In this document: positions 54,314 through 62,892 of the stretch, piece after piece
Position numbering within the stretch: the first letter of the stretch is position 1
Layout of the letters: each line of letters opens with the position of its first letter
Source: Synechococcus sp. CCY 0621
Lineage (GTDB): Bacteria; Cyanobacteriota; Cyanobacteriia; PCC-6307; Cyanobiaceae
Assembly: GCF_019038465.1 (NCBI RefSeq)
Contig: NZ_JAFKRH010000035.1
Coordinates: 1-64,000, forward strand
Direction: 5' to 3'
DNA length: 64,000 bases
The notes under the pieces: model-generated
Told to the model about the DNA's origin: nothing
Databases searched by the model: none
What the model saw: only the letters and a program-made list of their open reading frames with translations
Program-made: the position numbers and the translations under genes

Positions 54314-55936
54314 GTGGCCGAATTGAACGAAATGGGGCTGGCCATGGCGACGCTGGCGGGCAGCGGCGCGACCGCCGGGTCAACGGCCGGCGGCATCCCG
54401 GAACTGGTGAGTCTCTCGATCGTGCTGCTGCTGCTGGCGACGGCGGTGGCCCTGATCGCCCAGCGGCTGCGGCTGCCCTACGTGACCGGCCTGGTGCTGG
54501 CGGGGCTGCCGTTCACCGAAGTGTTCTCGCGACGGATCGGGCTCGATCCCTCGCTGGTGCTCAATCTCTTCCTGCCGATCCTGATCTTCGAGGCGGCGAT
54601 CAACACCGACATCAGCCGGCTGCGCAGCACCTTCAAGCCGATCGCGCTGCTGGCGGGACCGGGCTCCCTGGTCGCCTCGGGGGTGATCGCCCTGCTGGTG
54701 CACCTGGCGCTGGGACTTCCCTGGATCCCTGCCCTGCTGGTGGGGGTGATCCTGGCCAACACCGACACGGTGTCGATGATCGCGGTCTTCAAGGAGATCC
54801 GGGTGCCCGCGCGGCTGACGACGATCGTGGAGGGCGAGACCCTGTTCAACGATGCGGCCGCCCTGGTCAGCTTCAACCTGCTGCTGCTGATCCACGCCTC
54901 CGGTTCGATCACGGTGGCGCAGGGGCTGCGGGAGATGGTGGTGGTGGCAGTGGGAGGGGTGCTGGTGGGCGGCGTCCTGGGCTACCTGTGCCTGCCGGTG
55001 TTCCTGCGGCTCCAGGATCCCCTCAGCTCCCTTCTGCTCACGGTGCCCCTGGCCCTGGGCACGTTTCAGTTCGGCCAGTTTCTGGGGGTCTCCGGTGCTG
55101 TGGCGGTGGTGATCGCCGGACTCGTCTTCGGCAACCAGGGCCTGCCACGCAGCGGCACGGCCTCCGACCGGCTCACCGTGCTGAATTTCTGGGAGTACGG
55201 GGGATTCATCGTCAACACCTTCCTGTTCCTGCTGATCGGCATCGAGATCAACCCCCTGACCCTGTGGGAGTCCCTGCCGGCGATTGCCCTGGTGGTGGTG
55301 GCCTACCAGCTGGCGCGGGTGCTCACGGTGTACGGGCTGCTGGCGCTGCTGCGCCGCTTCGATCGGCCGATCCCGCTGCGCTGGCAGCACGTTCTGGTGC
55401 TCGGCAACATCAAGGGTTCGCTCTCGATGGCGATGGCGGTGGCGATTCCCCTGTCGCTCGCCGGGAGGAGCGGGATCATCGAGCTGGTGTTCGGCGCGGT
55501 GTTGTTCTCCCTGGTGATCCAGGCGCTGGCGCTGCCCTGGCTGATCGGGAGCCTGAACATCGCCCAGGTGTCCCCCGTCACCAGCGAGATCGGCAAGCTG
55601 CAGATCCAGCTGATCGCCTCCAAGGCCGCCCAGGAGGAACTCGACCGGCTGCTGAAGTCCGGTGTGCTGCCAAAGACCGCCTACGAGGAACTGTGGGCCT
55701 CCTACCAGGCGCGGGTGGCGGCGTCCGAGCGGGTGCTGCGGGAGGCCTACAGCGAGGGGCGTTCCGGCCCTGACCAGCCCGGGTCCCGACCGCTGGAGGC
55801 GATCCGGAGACGCCTGCTCCTGGCCGAGAAAGGGGCCCTGATCGAGGCGCTGCGCAAACGCATCGTGCCGGACGATCTCGTGCAGCCCTTCGTCAGAGAT
55901 TTGGATGAGAGACTTCTAGCGCTGGACGACGACTAG
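54314..55936 (+). CDS. CPA1-type Na+/H+ antiporter
   Basis: This 540-residue protein has 11-12 transmembrane helices and the CPA1 landmarks ILIFEAAINTDI, ILANTDTVSMIAVF and VEGETLFNDAAALVSF, the last with the ion-binding Asp. A 110-residue cytosolic C-terminus (after about residue 430) is charged and helical (EELDRLLKSGVLPK). It exports Na+ or other cations for pH and salt control. The gene's last 44 bases overlap the convergent trkA-like gene. Start GTG at 54314; an ATG six codons on is possible. Confidence 0.9.
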   Translation: MAELNEMGLAMATLAGSGATAGSTAGGIPELVSLSIVLLLLATAVALIAQRLRLPYVTGLVLAGLPFTEVFSRRIGLDPSLVLNLFLPILIFEAAINTDISRLRSTFKPIALLAGPGSLVASGVIALLVHLALGLPWIPALLVGVILANTDTVSMIAVFKEIRVPARLTTIVEGETLFNDAAALVSFNLLLLIHASGSITVAQGLREMVVVAVGGVLVGGVLGYLCLPVFLRLQDPLSSLLLTVPLALGTFQFGQFLGVSGAVAVVIAGLVFGNQGLPRSGTASDRLTVLNFWEYGGFIVNTFLFLLIGIEINPLTLWESLPAIALVVVAYQLARVLTVYGLLALLRRFDRPIPLRWQHVLVLGNIKGSLSMAMAVAIPLSLAGRSGIIELVFGAVLFSLVIQALALPWLIGSLNIAQVSPVTSEIGKLQIQLIASKAAQEELDRLLKSGVLPKTAYEELWASYQARVAASERVLREAYSEGRSGPDQPGSRPLEAIRRRLLLAEKGALIEALRKRIVPDDLVQPFVRDLDERLLALDDD

Positions 55937-56609
55937 CGTTGAGGCCGAGATAGTCGATCAGAGGGTGCACGAACTCCGGCCTGGTGACCACCAGGATCGT
56001 GGATCCTGCCTGGAGCACGGTGTTGCCGTTGGGGATCTCGACGCTGGCCTCTGGATTGAGCTGGTAGCCGATGATCAGGGAACCGCTCGGGAAGCGGGGA
56101 TCCTGGGCGATCGCAGCGACACTGCGGCCGGCCACGGAACAATCGGCGGGGACCGGCAACTTGAGCACCTTCACCTGGCCCTGCTCGAAGTGCATCATCG
56201 ATTCAACGTCGGGATATTCGATCGCATTCGCCATCGTCGCCACCGCCAGATCGATGGTGCTGATGATGTGGCTGGCTCCCGCCAGGCGGTAGGCCTGAAG
56301 GAACTCACGATCACGCATGCGCACCACGATGTGGGAGCTGCCGTAGCTGCGCGAAAGGGTGATCAGGGCCAGGTTGAGGGCATCGTCCCGCAGGGCGGCC
56401 ACCACCGCATCCGCCTTGCGGATGCCGGCTTCGATCAGCACGGTGGAGCTGACCGCACTGCCCTCGAAGGCCATCACGCCGATCTTCTCGCGGGCGAAGC
56501 TGCAGGCCAGCGGATCGATGTCGATGATCGCGATGGTGTGGCCGAGCTGAAGGAGCTGGCGAGCCAGGCCCAGCCCCATCATTCCCGCCCCACCGATCAG
56601 CACGTACAT
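55893..56609 (-). CDS. TrkA/KtrA-like RCK regulator of K+ or cation transport
   Basis: This 238-residue cytosolic protein has an N-terminal Rossmann RCK domain (MYVLIGGAGMMGLGLARQLL, then IAIIDIDPLACSFAR) and a C-terminal RCK_C (TrkA-C) domain (about residues 150-220, ending in a beta strand TILVVTRPEFVHPL). It would bind NAD(H) or ATP/ADP and gate an ion channel or transporter. No Trk/Ktr membrane subunit is adjacent, but it is encoded tail-to-tail with the antiporter, which may be its partner (inference). Confidence 0.88.
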   Translation of the reverse strand: MYVLIGGAGMMGLGLARQLLQLGHTIAIIDIDPLACSFAREKIGVMAFEGSAVSSTVLIEAGIRKADAVVAALRDDALNLALITLSRSYGSSHIVVRMRDREFLQAYRLAGASHIISTIDLAVATMANAIEYPDVESMMHFEQGQVKVLKLPVPADCSVAGRSVAAIAQDPRFPSGSLIIGYQLNPEASVEIPNGNTVLQAGSTILVVTRPEFVHPLIDYLGLNASRRPALEVSHPNL

Positions 56610-56647
56610 GGGCGTGATGGTACCAACGGCGCAGGGGGACCCCGGAC

Positions 56648-59434
56648 TCAGGAGACTCCTGCCCGCATCAGCCGCTGCAGCTGACCGCTCTCCAGCTCCA
56701 GCACCCGGCGGGCGAAGTCCGGATCGCGCTCCAGCACTGCATCGAAGGAATCCACCGGCACCGCCAGCAGGCGGGTGCCGTCGGCCTCGGCCACGATCGT
56801 GCTCTCGGAGGCGCTGTGGGTCAGCACCTGCAGCTCGTCGAGCACCCGGCCGGGCTGGAGATCCTTCACCCAGGTGCGCTCGCCGTCCCGGTGATGGACC
56901 CGGGCGATGCCCTCGATCAGCAGCAGCAGCTCCCGGCAGGTGTCGCCCGCCTCGGTGATCAGTTCGCCCTTGGCGAAGCAGCGCACGTCGGCCTGGGAGG
57001 CCAGGGCATCGAGGGTGTCGGCATCGCTGCGGCGGAAGAAATCGCTGGTGGCCAGGAACACCCGCTTCTCCAGCTCCGGGAAGCCCCGCAGCTCCGGGTG
57101 TCCGTCGAGGGCCTCGACCGCCCCGGCGGTCTGGAGCAGCAGGGGCGGGGTGCCAGGCACGCCCAGCTCGGCGGCCAGGGCCCGGGCCCGACCGCCATCA
57201 AGACAGGCCGTCAGGAACAGGGCCGCCGAGGCCAGGGTGGGGCTGGGGTCGGCGGCCAGGGTGGCCAGGAAGCTGAGGGTCTCGTCGACGGGCACCTCCA
57301 GGGAACAGGAGGGAGCTTCGCCGCCGGGGTGGGCCAGGGTTTCGGCGACGGCCGCCGGCAGGCGCCGGTCCCAGCCCTCCCCGCGCAGCAGCGCCGGCAG
57401 TTCCAGCGGCGCAATCGCCTGCAGTCGCTGCACCAGGGCCGGCACCGCCGGATCCTCCTGGAGGGTGACCAGGCCGTCGAGGATCGCCCGCAGCGTCAGC
57501 TCCTTGCGCAGCTGCAGGCGGTCGTCGAGCAGGGCCAGCACGGCGGACTGGTGGCGCAGGGCGCTCTGGTGCAGGGCCCGGTAACCGTCGGTGAGGGCCG
57601 GCAGCCGCTCCAGCAACCGCTCCACCTTGTGGATGGCCGCCGCGGCGGGGGAGAGGTCGTCGAGCACCTGCTCCTCCTCGAGCGAGGAGATGCCGTACTC
57701 GCGCCGCAGGGCCTGCAGGGAGGCGCCATCGGGCCCACCCGCCACCGGGCCACTGCCGAGCCGCTGCACCAGCATCAGCCGCTCCAGCGACTTGCGGTAG
57801 CCGCTGAGGCGGATCTGGTCCTCCAGGCTGCGGCGGCTGTCGGGATCGAGCAGGCCGGGATCCTCGACGCCGAGTTCTTCGAGCAGCGTGCGGTGCTCGC
57901 TGTCGCTGATGCCAAGGGAGAGGCGCATCTGCTTGAGCACCTCCAGGCTGCTGGCGGCATTGACGAAGCCCTCCTCCAGGGCCTCCCGCACCACGCCCTT
58001 GTAGGCCTCATGCCGCTTCTGGCCGGTGAAGCCCGGCAGCACCTTGGCCAGCACATACACCTCCTCGGTGCCCAGGTCGGCGAGGGAGCGGCCATCGAGG
58101 TAGCGGCCCACATCGAGATCGAGGCGGGTGAGCTGCTTGCGGAAGCGCTCGGCCAGGTTCTCGCGGCCGTAGAGGTCGGGGGAGCGGCTCCAGGCCCGAT
58201 AGAGCCAGAGGGTGCTGACGGCCACCAGGGTCACGTCGAACAGGTACTGCGCCCAGGCCGGTGCGAGCAGCAGCAGCGGCCGGCCGGCGAACAGGAAGAA
58301 GAAGTTGAAGACGAGGAAGGTGGCCACCACGAACACCCGGTGGCGGATCCGCTCGCGGTCGGGCTCGGCGCCGCGGCGCCGCACCCGGGTGCGCAGGGCC
58401 GACTCGATTGCCCGACCGGCGACCGTCCCCAACCAGGTGCACAGCCCCAGGAACAGGGGCACCGCCACCAGCTTGGGCACATCGATCGGCTGGGCGAACA
58501 GAAAGAAGCCCGGCCGCAGCAATTGGGCCAGCTGGTCCTCCTGGCGCAGCCAGACGCCGGAGAAGTAGTACTCCCAGTTTCCGGCGTAGAGGTAGTAGTA
58601 GACGAAGTAGCCGAACACCAGGCCCACGTACCCGTAGCGCTCGAAGGCGAAGGCGGGGCTGGGCAGCTTGGCCCAGTAGGTGCGCTCGGCGTCAATGTCG
58701 ATGCAGGGCTGCTGGCAGGCCACGCAGGCGCTCTGCTCGCTGCCGTCGGGCTGGACGGTGCGGCACATCGACTGGGTGATCGGCGTGCTGGCCATGTGGG
58801 CCTTGCTGCCCAGCAGGCCGGTGGGGGTGGAGAAGACGCTCTGCACCGGTGCCATCGGGCAGAAGTACTGGCACCAGCTCTTGCCGCCATAGAGCCAGCC
58901 CACGGTGATGGCACAGACGATGGTGAAGCTGAGCCAGGCGAACAGCACCAGGCGGTCGGCATTGAAGAAGAGAATGCGGCCGCAGAGGCCCACGAACAGC
59001 CAGCCGAACTGCAGCCTGGAGTAGTGCTTGCCCAGCCAGGAATCGGCCGGCACCTTGGCCAGCTGCAGGCGCTTCTCGCCGGTTTTGGGGTTCACCTTGG
59101 CGATCTGGCGCTGCAGCCCCAGGGCGCGGGGGATCTGGGAGAGGAAGGAGAGCGGGCAGATCCGCCGCCACAGCTCATGGCCGAACACCAGCAGGATGAA
59201 GATCCCCGATGGCACCACCAGGCCCCAGAACAGCGTGGTTCCCAGGGGGTAGGGGGTTTCGCTCAGGCAGGTCCCCTGCACCGTCACGCAGGACTCCGGC
59301 AGGCGCAGGGGGCTCCAGGGATGGTCGGGCTCGGTGAACTGGGGCGTGAACGGGTCGTAGAGCAGGGAAAGGATGATCAGTAACCAGCCGGTGGTGAGCC
59401 CCCAGCGCACCAGATGCATCCGCCGTTCCGTCAC
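56648..59434 (-). CDS. membrane polyferredoxin (NosR/NapH-like) fused to a cNMP-binding-fold domain
   Basis: This is a 928-residue fusion. Residues 1-415 form a NapH/NosR-like membrane module of about eight helices with cysteine motifs RRICPLSFL (Cys 93), WCQYFCPMAPVQ (Cys 188 and 192) and MCRTV...SACVACQQPCIDID (Cys 224, 237, 240, 244), suitable for Fe-S clusters. Residues about 430-800 are a long helical region of unknown type. Residues 805-925 are a Crp-type cyclic-nucleotide-binding fold. In the phosphate-binding cassette the usual FGExALLxxxxRxA appears as LDELQVLTHSASEST: Gly and Arg are missing, so cAMP binding is doubtful. No HTH follows. GTG start at 59434; ATG at 59419 is possible. 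Confidence 0.85.
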   Translation of the reverse strand: MTERRMHLVRWGLTTGWLLIILSLLYDPFTPQFTEPDHPWSPLRLPESCVTVQGTCLSETPYPLGTTLFWGLVVPSGIFILLVFGHELWRRICPLSFLSQIPRALGLQRQIAKVNPKTGEKRLQLAKVPADSWLGKHYSRLQFGWLFVGLCGRILFFNADRLVLFAWLSFTIVCAITVGWLYGGKSWCQYFCPMAPVQSVFSTPTGLLGSKAHMASTPITQSMCRTVQPDGSEQSACVACQQPCIDIDAERTYWAKLPSPAFAFERYGYVGLVFGYFVYYYLYAGNWEYYFSGVWLRQEDQLAQLLRPGFFLFAQPIDVPKLVAVPLFLGLCTWLGTVAGRAIESALRTRVRRRGAEPDRERIRHRVFVVATFLVFNFFFLFAGRPLLLLAPAWAQYLFDVTLVAVSTLWLYRAWSRSPDLYGRENLAERFRKQLTRLDLDVGRYLDGRSLADLGTEEVYVLAKVLPGFTGQKRHEAYKGVVREALEEGFVNAASSLEVLKQMRLSLGISDSEHRTLLEELGVEDPGLLDPDSRRSLEDQIRLSGYRKSLERLMLVQRLGSGPVAGGPDGASLQALRREYGISSLEEEQVLDDLSPAAAAIHKVERLLERLPALTDGYRALHQSALRHQSAVLALLDDRLQLRKELTLRAILDGLVTLQEDPAVPALVQRLQAIAPLELPALLRGEGWDRRLPAAVAETLAHPGGEAPSCSLEVPVDETLSFLATLAADPSPTLASAALFLTACLDGGRARALAAELGVPGTPPLLLQTAGAVEALDGHPELRGFPELEKRVFLATSDFFRRSDADTLDALASQADVRCFAKGELITEAGDTCRELLLLIEGIARVHHRDGERTWVKDLQPGRVLDELQVLTHSASESTIVAEADGTRLLAVPVDSFDAVLERDPDFARRVLELESGQLQRLMRAGVS

Positions 59435-59535
59435 TGATGACCCGCGCCGCTGCGCCTAAGTGGCGCTGACCATAGCGATGGTCCCCGGAACCTGACACTC
59501 CTGGCGCCGGTGCCGGGCCGGCCAGAATCGCCGGA

Positions 59536-60240
59536 ATGACGTTCTTCTCCCGCCACTGGAGCACCTACCGCCAGGTCCTGGAGCATGACCTGATGGAGCA
59601 CAGCGCGCTGACCGCGGCCATCACCCAGACGATCGGTGGCTGGCTGGCGCAGCGGGCTCCCGGGACACCGACCCTTCACGCCTTGGACCTGGGCTGCGGC
59701 GATCTGTCCCTGCTGCCGCCGCTGCTGCGGCGCCTGCCCCTGGCGTCGTTCACGGGCCTGGACCTGAACGGGGCCGTGCTGCCCCTGGCCAACGCAGCCC
59801 TGGGTCTGGTGCCCTACCCCTGCCAGTTCCTGGAGGGGGATCTGCTGGCCTGGGCCGAGGCGGAGCCGCCGGAGCCAACGGTGGATCTGCTGTTGAGCAG
59901 CTTCGCCATCCACCACCTGCAGGAGCCTGACAAAGGACGCTTCCTGCGGGGCTGCCGCCGCCGCATCGACCCGGACGGCCTGCTGCTCTGGGCCGACGTG
60001 TTCCGCGCCCCAGGCGAAAGCCGCGACACCTATGTGGCCCGCTACAGCGCGCGGGTGCACGGCTGGAGTCCGCTGGAGCAGGAGCGGCAGGAGGAGGTGA
60101 TCACCCACCTGAGCCAGTGGGACCATCCAGCCGACCCGGAAGCGATCGTGAGTCAGGCGGAAGCGGCGGGCTGGCAGTGGCGGTGGGCCTGGCAGGGCCA
60201 GCACCAGGCCGAAGCCCTGGCGGCGCTGACTCCGGCGTAG
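59536..60240 (+). CDS. class I SAM-dependent methyltransferase
   Basis: This 234-residue soluble protein has HALDLGCGDLSLLPPLLRRL (SAM motif I), FTGLDLNGAVLPLA (motif II) and VDLLLSSFAIHHLQEPDK (motif IV). The SSFAIHHL stretch is common in small-molecule methyltransferases. The substrate is not known. It is divergent from the polyferredoxin fusion. Its stop codon lies immediately before the ABC-transporter remnant. Confidence 0.85.
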   Translation: MTFFSRHWSTYRQVLEHDLMEHSALTAAITQTIGGWLAQRAPGTPTLHALDLGCGDLSLLPPLLRRLPLASFTGLDLNGAVLPLANAALGLVPYPCQFLEGDLLAWAEAEPPEPTVDLLLSSFAIHHLQEPDKGRFLRGCRRRIDPDGLLLWADVFRAPGESRDTYVARYSARVHGWSPLEQERQEEVITHLSQWDHPADPEAIVSQAEAAGWQWRWAWQGQHQAEALAALTPA

Positions 60241-60242
60241 GG

Positions 60243-60485
60243 CAACGTTGAGACCGCGATGCAACTGGAGCGCACGCCGCCAGTACCAGGCGTTGACAAG
60301 CGCCATCGGCAGCCGCGCCGCCATCGCGAAGAATCCCGCCTCGAGGTCATAGGTGAACAACATCACCAGCGAACCGATCACGGCCACCACCTGGGAAAAC
60401 ATCGCCGGCACATCAGCTTCAAAGAAACCGACCATGTCACACATCATGTCTACCCGCGCCGACACGATCCTCGTGACGTGGGGGT
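60243..60485 (-). pseudogene. remnant of an ABC_membrane_3 gene, duplicate of the intact gene at 62893-63735
   Basis: On the minus strand this stretch encodes IVSARVDMMCDMVGFFEADV, then PAMFSQVVAVIGSLVMLFTY and NAWYWRRALQLHRGLN. This is collinear and gap-free over about 240 bases with the middle of the intact gene (63209-63447), differing by scattered substitutions. The beginning and end of the gene are missing: one side abuts the methyltransferase stop codon, the other runs into low-GC DNA. It is in the same orientation as the intact copy. The following 141 bases to 60626 hold nothing I can identify. Confidence 0.8.
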
Positions 60486-60626
60486 CCACTACTTTCGGTA
60501 TTTAAGAGAAAGATGCTTGAAAGGCCTGCCCAACATTCGAACTGTATGGCGCGGCTCACCGCGTCCGCCTCAGTGAATGGTTCGGCTCATTTGCTATCGG
60601 CGGGGTGGCTTCATACGTGTGTTTCA

Positions 60627-61970
60627 TCACCTAGAATCTGGCAGCTCGCTCAATAGTCGGTTCGCTGATTGGAAGCATTTTTCCACCCTCTGGCGGTCCT
60701 CCTCTTCCGGCAACCCTCTACTTGCTCCGCGGGCAATCATCCTGGCGTGCCGTAACAGTGCAATGCGGTCCTCTGAACGGTGCACAGATCCCGCGACCTC
60801 GGCAATCGTTTCCAGCAGGCGGAGGGTCACGGCGGTACTGGAACGGCCATATTCCCGGATCTGGTTGAACGCAGCATCCGTGACGTCCGGAAAAGTGAAG
60901 ACAGGAATAATGACCCGAAGCTGCTCCTGAGTGTCATATCGATAAGGCGACGGCCTCTCTTGTTGAGCCAGGCGGCACAGTGCCGACCCCAGGCGGTCCA
61001 AACACGTTATCGCCGTAAACGGGTCGTTCACCCCGGGGGAGAGAGCTCGTACCGCGATTTCGACAAGCTGGTTGACCGCGAACTGAATGTCCTGGCCGGA
61101 TGTACGCTGGTTCCCAAGGGCGAACGCCGAATTGATTCGGTCCTTCAGCTGATCGGTAACCCTGTCACCTGGCCAGACCACTACCAGTGGGCGCGTGGCG
61201 ACGACATAGTGGCCGGGTCTTCGCGTCACTCGAATCACAACATCCTCTTGTATGGCCAACTCCATCAGGGCATCTTCGTCGATGAACTGTAGATATCCGT
61301 CCCCGTCAGGTTCAATCGAACACGCCTCCTGGTCGATCCTTTCGAGGAAGTCTGCGCCAGGCGGCGCCGTTGGAATCAGGGGAGCACCCCGGCCGATGAT
61401 TTTTGGAAACGGACGCTCTATTCCCTCAATCAGTTTCATTCCTACCCGGGCCACGATCTCGTTGGCCTGGATCGAAATAGACACATGATGGATAAAGTAG
61501 ATCAACACCCCCACACTCAACACCGCGAGCACCACACCGAGGCTGACCGACAGGTGGGGGACGAAGAGGGTTTCCTCAGCTCGGCGGATGCTGCGGAGAA
61601 CGAGCAAGCAGTACAGGAAGGTAGCGACGAACGTACCGAGCACGACTTGCGTGGTGGTGTCGCGCATAAAATTGCGAAGCAGCCGGGGTCCGAGCTGTGA
61701 AGAAGCAAGCGACAGGGCGACCAAGGTCATAGAGAAGACGACACCGGCGATGTTGATCATGGAGCCCGCGATAGCCCCCAACAAAGAACTCGCCCCCTCC
61801 GCTCCTCCGTTAAAAGTCAAACCCCAGTGAAGCGTCAACCAGTCCGTCACCGGCTTTTCTTGTGCGACGGTTACGAAGGCCAACAGCATCGCTCCGCTGG
61901 CCATGGCTGCGGGCAGAAACCAGAAACTGGAGCGAATGCGGTTCCATGTTTTGAAAACCGGTACTCTCAT
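60627..61970 (-). CDS. DUF2254 membrane protein
   Basis: This 447-residue protein has four N-terminal transmembrane helices (FWFLPAAMASGAMLLAFVTV, IAGSMINIAGVVFSMTLVAL, VVLGTFVATFLYCLLVL, VSLGVVLAVLSVGVLIYFIH) and a large cytosolic domain (LAIQEDVVIRVTRRPGHYV, ALSPGVNDPFTAITCLDRL), as in DUF2254. The function of the family is unknown. Base composition is clearly lower in G+C than in the core genes, and codon use differs, suggesting recent acquisition. 179 bases without a gene precede it. Confidence 0.88.
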   Translation of the reverse strand: MRVPVFKTWNRIRSSFWFLPAAMASGAMLLAFVTVAQEKPVTDWLTLHWGLTFNGGAEGASSLLGAIAGSMINIAGVVFSMTLVALSLASSQLGPRLLRNFMRDTTTQVVLGTFVATFLYCLLVLRSIRRAEETLFVPHLSVSLGVVLAVLSVGVLIYFIHHVSISIQANEIVARVGMKLIEGIERPFPKIIGRGAPLIPTAPPGADFLERIDQEACSIEPDGDGYLQFIDEDALMELAIQEDVVIRVTRRPGHYVVATRPLVVVWPGDRVTDQLKDRINSAFALGNQRTSGQDIQFAVNQLVEIAVRALSPGVNDPFTAITCLDRLGSALCRLAQQERPSPYRYDTQEQLRVIIPVFTFPDVTDAAFNQIREYGRSSTAVTLRLLETIAEVAGSVHRSEDRIALLRHARMIARGASRGLPEEEDRQRVEKCFQSANRLLSELPDSR

Positions 61971-62149
61971 GGCGATGCTCCGTCATTCATTCGCATGTCC
62001 TACTGAGCCGAACGCTGCCCTTGAGTGACAGGCGAAACGCGTTCGCTGTCGAAGCAGATTCGACGGCGGACTGTCCACTTCAGGGAGTTGCTCGAAAGTG
62101 TCGCATCTCCACAGGCAGAGTTTGCGGATCTAAACATAGCCGGCAGAGC

Positions 62150-62458
62150 TCATGTCACCTCCGCTTCACTTCTCACAGAGGCGCTCAACTTCAGTCCAAG
62201 GGCCGAGACAACTTTCAGGATGGTGACAAAGCTCGGGATGCGCTCACCAGATAAGGCCTTGTAGAGGCTCTCCCTGAAATGGCCTGAATCTCTGGCCACC
62301 TGGGTCATCCCCTGGGCCCGCGCGATGTCGCCCAGGGCCTTGGCAATGAAGGCAGCATCGCCATCCGCCTCCTCGATACATGCTTCTAGGTAGGCCGCCA
62401 TCTCCTCCGGCGTTGGTAGTTGCTCGGCAACGTCATAGGGGCTCGTCGTGGTTTTCAT
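62150..62458 (-). CDS. HigA-type antitoxin (addiction module antidote, HTH)
   Basis: This 102-residue protein begins MKTTTSPYDVAEQLPTPEEM and has a helix-turn-helix (IAKALGDIARAQGMTQVARD, then SLYKALSGE.. PSFVTILKVVSALGLKL). It matches the antidote family that partners HigB/RelE-like toxins encoded just upstream. The start ATG overlaps the stop of the toxin remnant (TGATG at 62460-62456), so the reading frame is intact and still translationally placed, although the toxin gene is broken. Confidence 0.88.
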   Translation of the reverse strand: MKTTTSPYDVAEQLPTPEEMAAYLEACIEEADGDAAFIAKALGDIARAQGMTQVARDSGHFRESLYKALSGERIPSFVTILKVVSALGLKLSASVRSEAEVT

Positions 62459-62651
62459 CAGCTCTCCTCAGTCAGATTGTCTGCAAGCAGAAGGGCCTCA
62501 TCAATGCCCTTGACTTGTGAGCTCTTGACTCCGCCTGCCAAAAGGATGATCAAGGCGGGTTCCCCTCTGCAGGTCGTAGACCCTGTATCCAGGACCGCAG
62601 TTGATCCGCAAGCCATCGGAGCAACCCCTCTGCTTGGCGGACTTCAACCAT
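62458..62651 (-). pseudogene. broken HigB/RelE-like toxin gene
   Basis: Pieces of one HigB-type toxin are found in successive frames. An N-terminus MVEVRQAEGLLRWLADQLR starts at the ATG at 62651. LRINCGPGYRVYDLQRG follows in another frame. After a second shift near a GGGG run (about 62555), ALIILLAGGVKSSQVKGIDE... continues to a stop touching the antitoxin start. Compared with the family, about 35 central residues are missing between the first two pieces. The toxin is therefore very unlikely to be functional. Confidence 0.8.
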
Positions 62652-62892
62652 CCAACAACTGTAGCCTCATGGCGACGACCATGCGATGCCGCGTTGCTGG
62701 TTCCCATCAAGGGCAACTCATCCTTAGAACGCTTATTGGATGATTCCCGCAAACCAAGCACTACTGCCCCTAACTTCCGTGAATGACCCTGGGTCATCAG
62801 GCTGGCTTGCAGCAAAACCACTGCGGAAACGTCCGTTTCCCCTTCGACCCCGCCAACGATAGCCGTGGTTGCACGCTGCAATGGGCTGCCGC

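Noticed and set aside
62501-62881. 126-codon minus-strand frame as a separate gene
   Set aside because: Only its last third matches HigB; the rest has no coding character and the true toxin start is in another frame at 62651.
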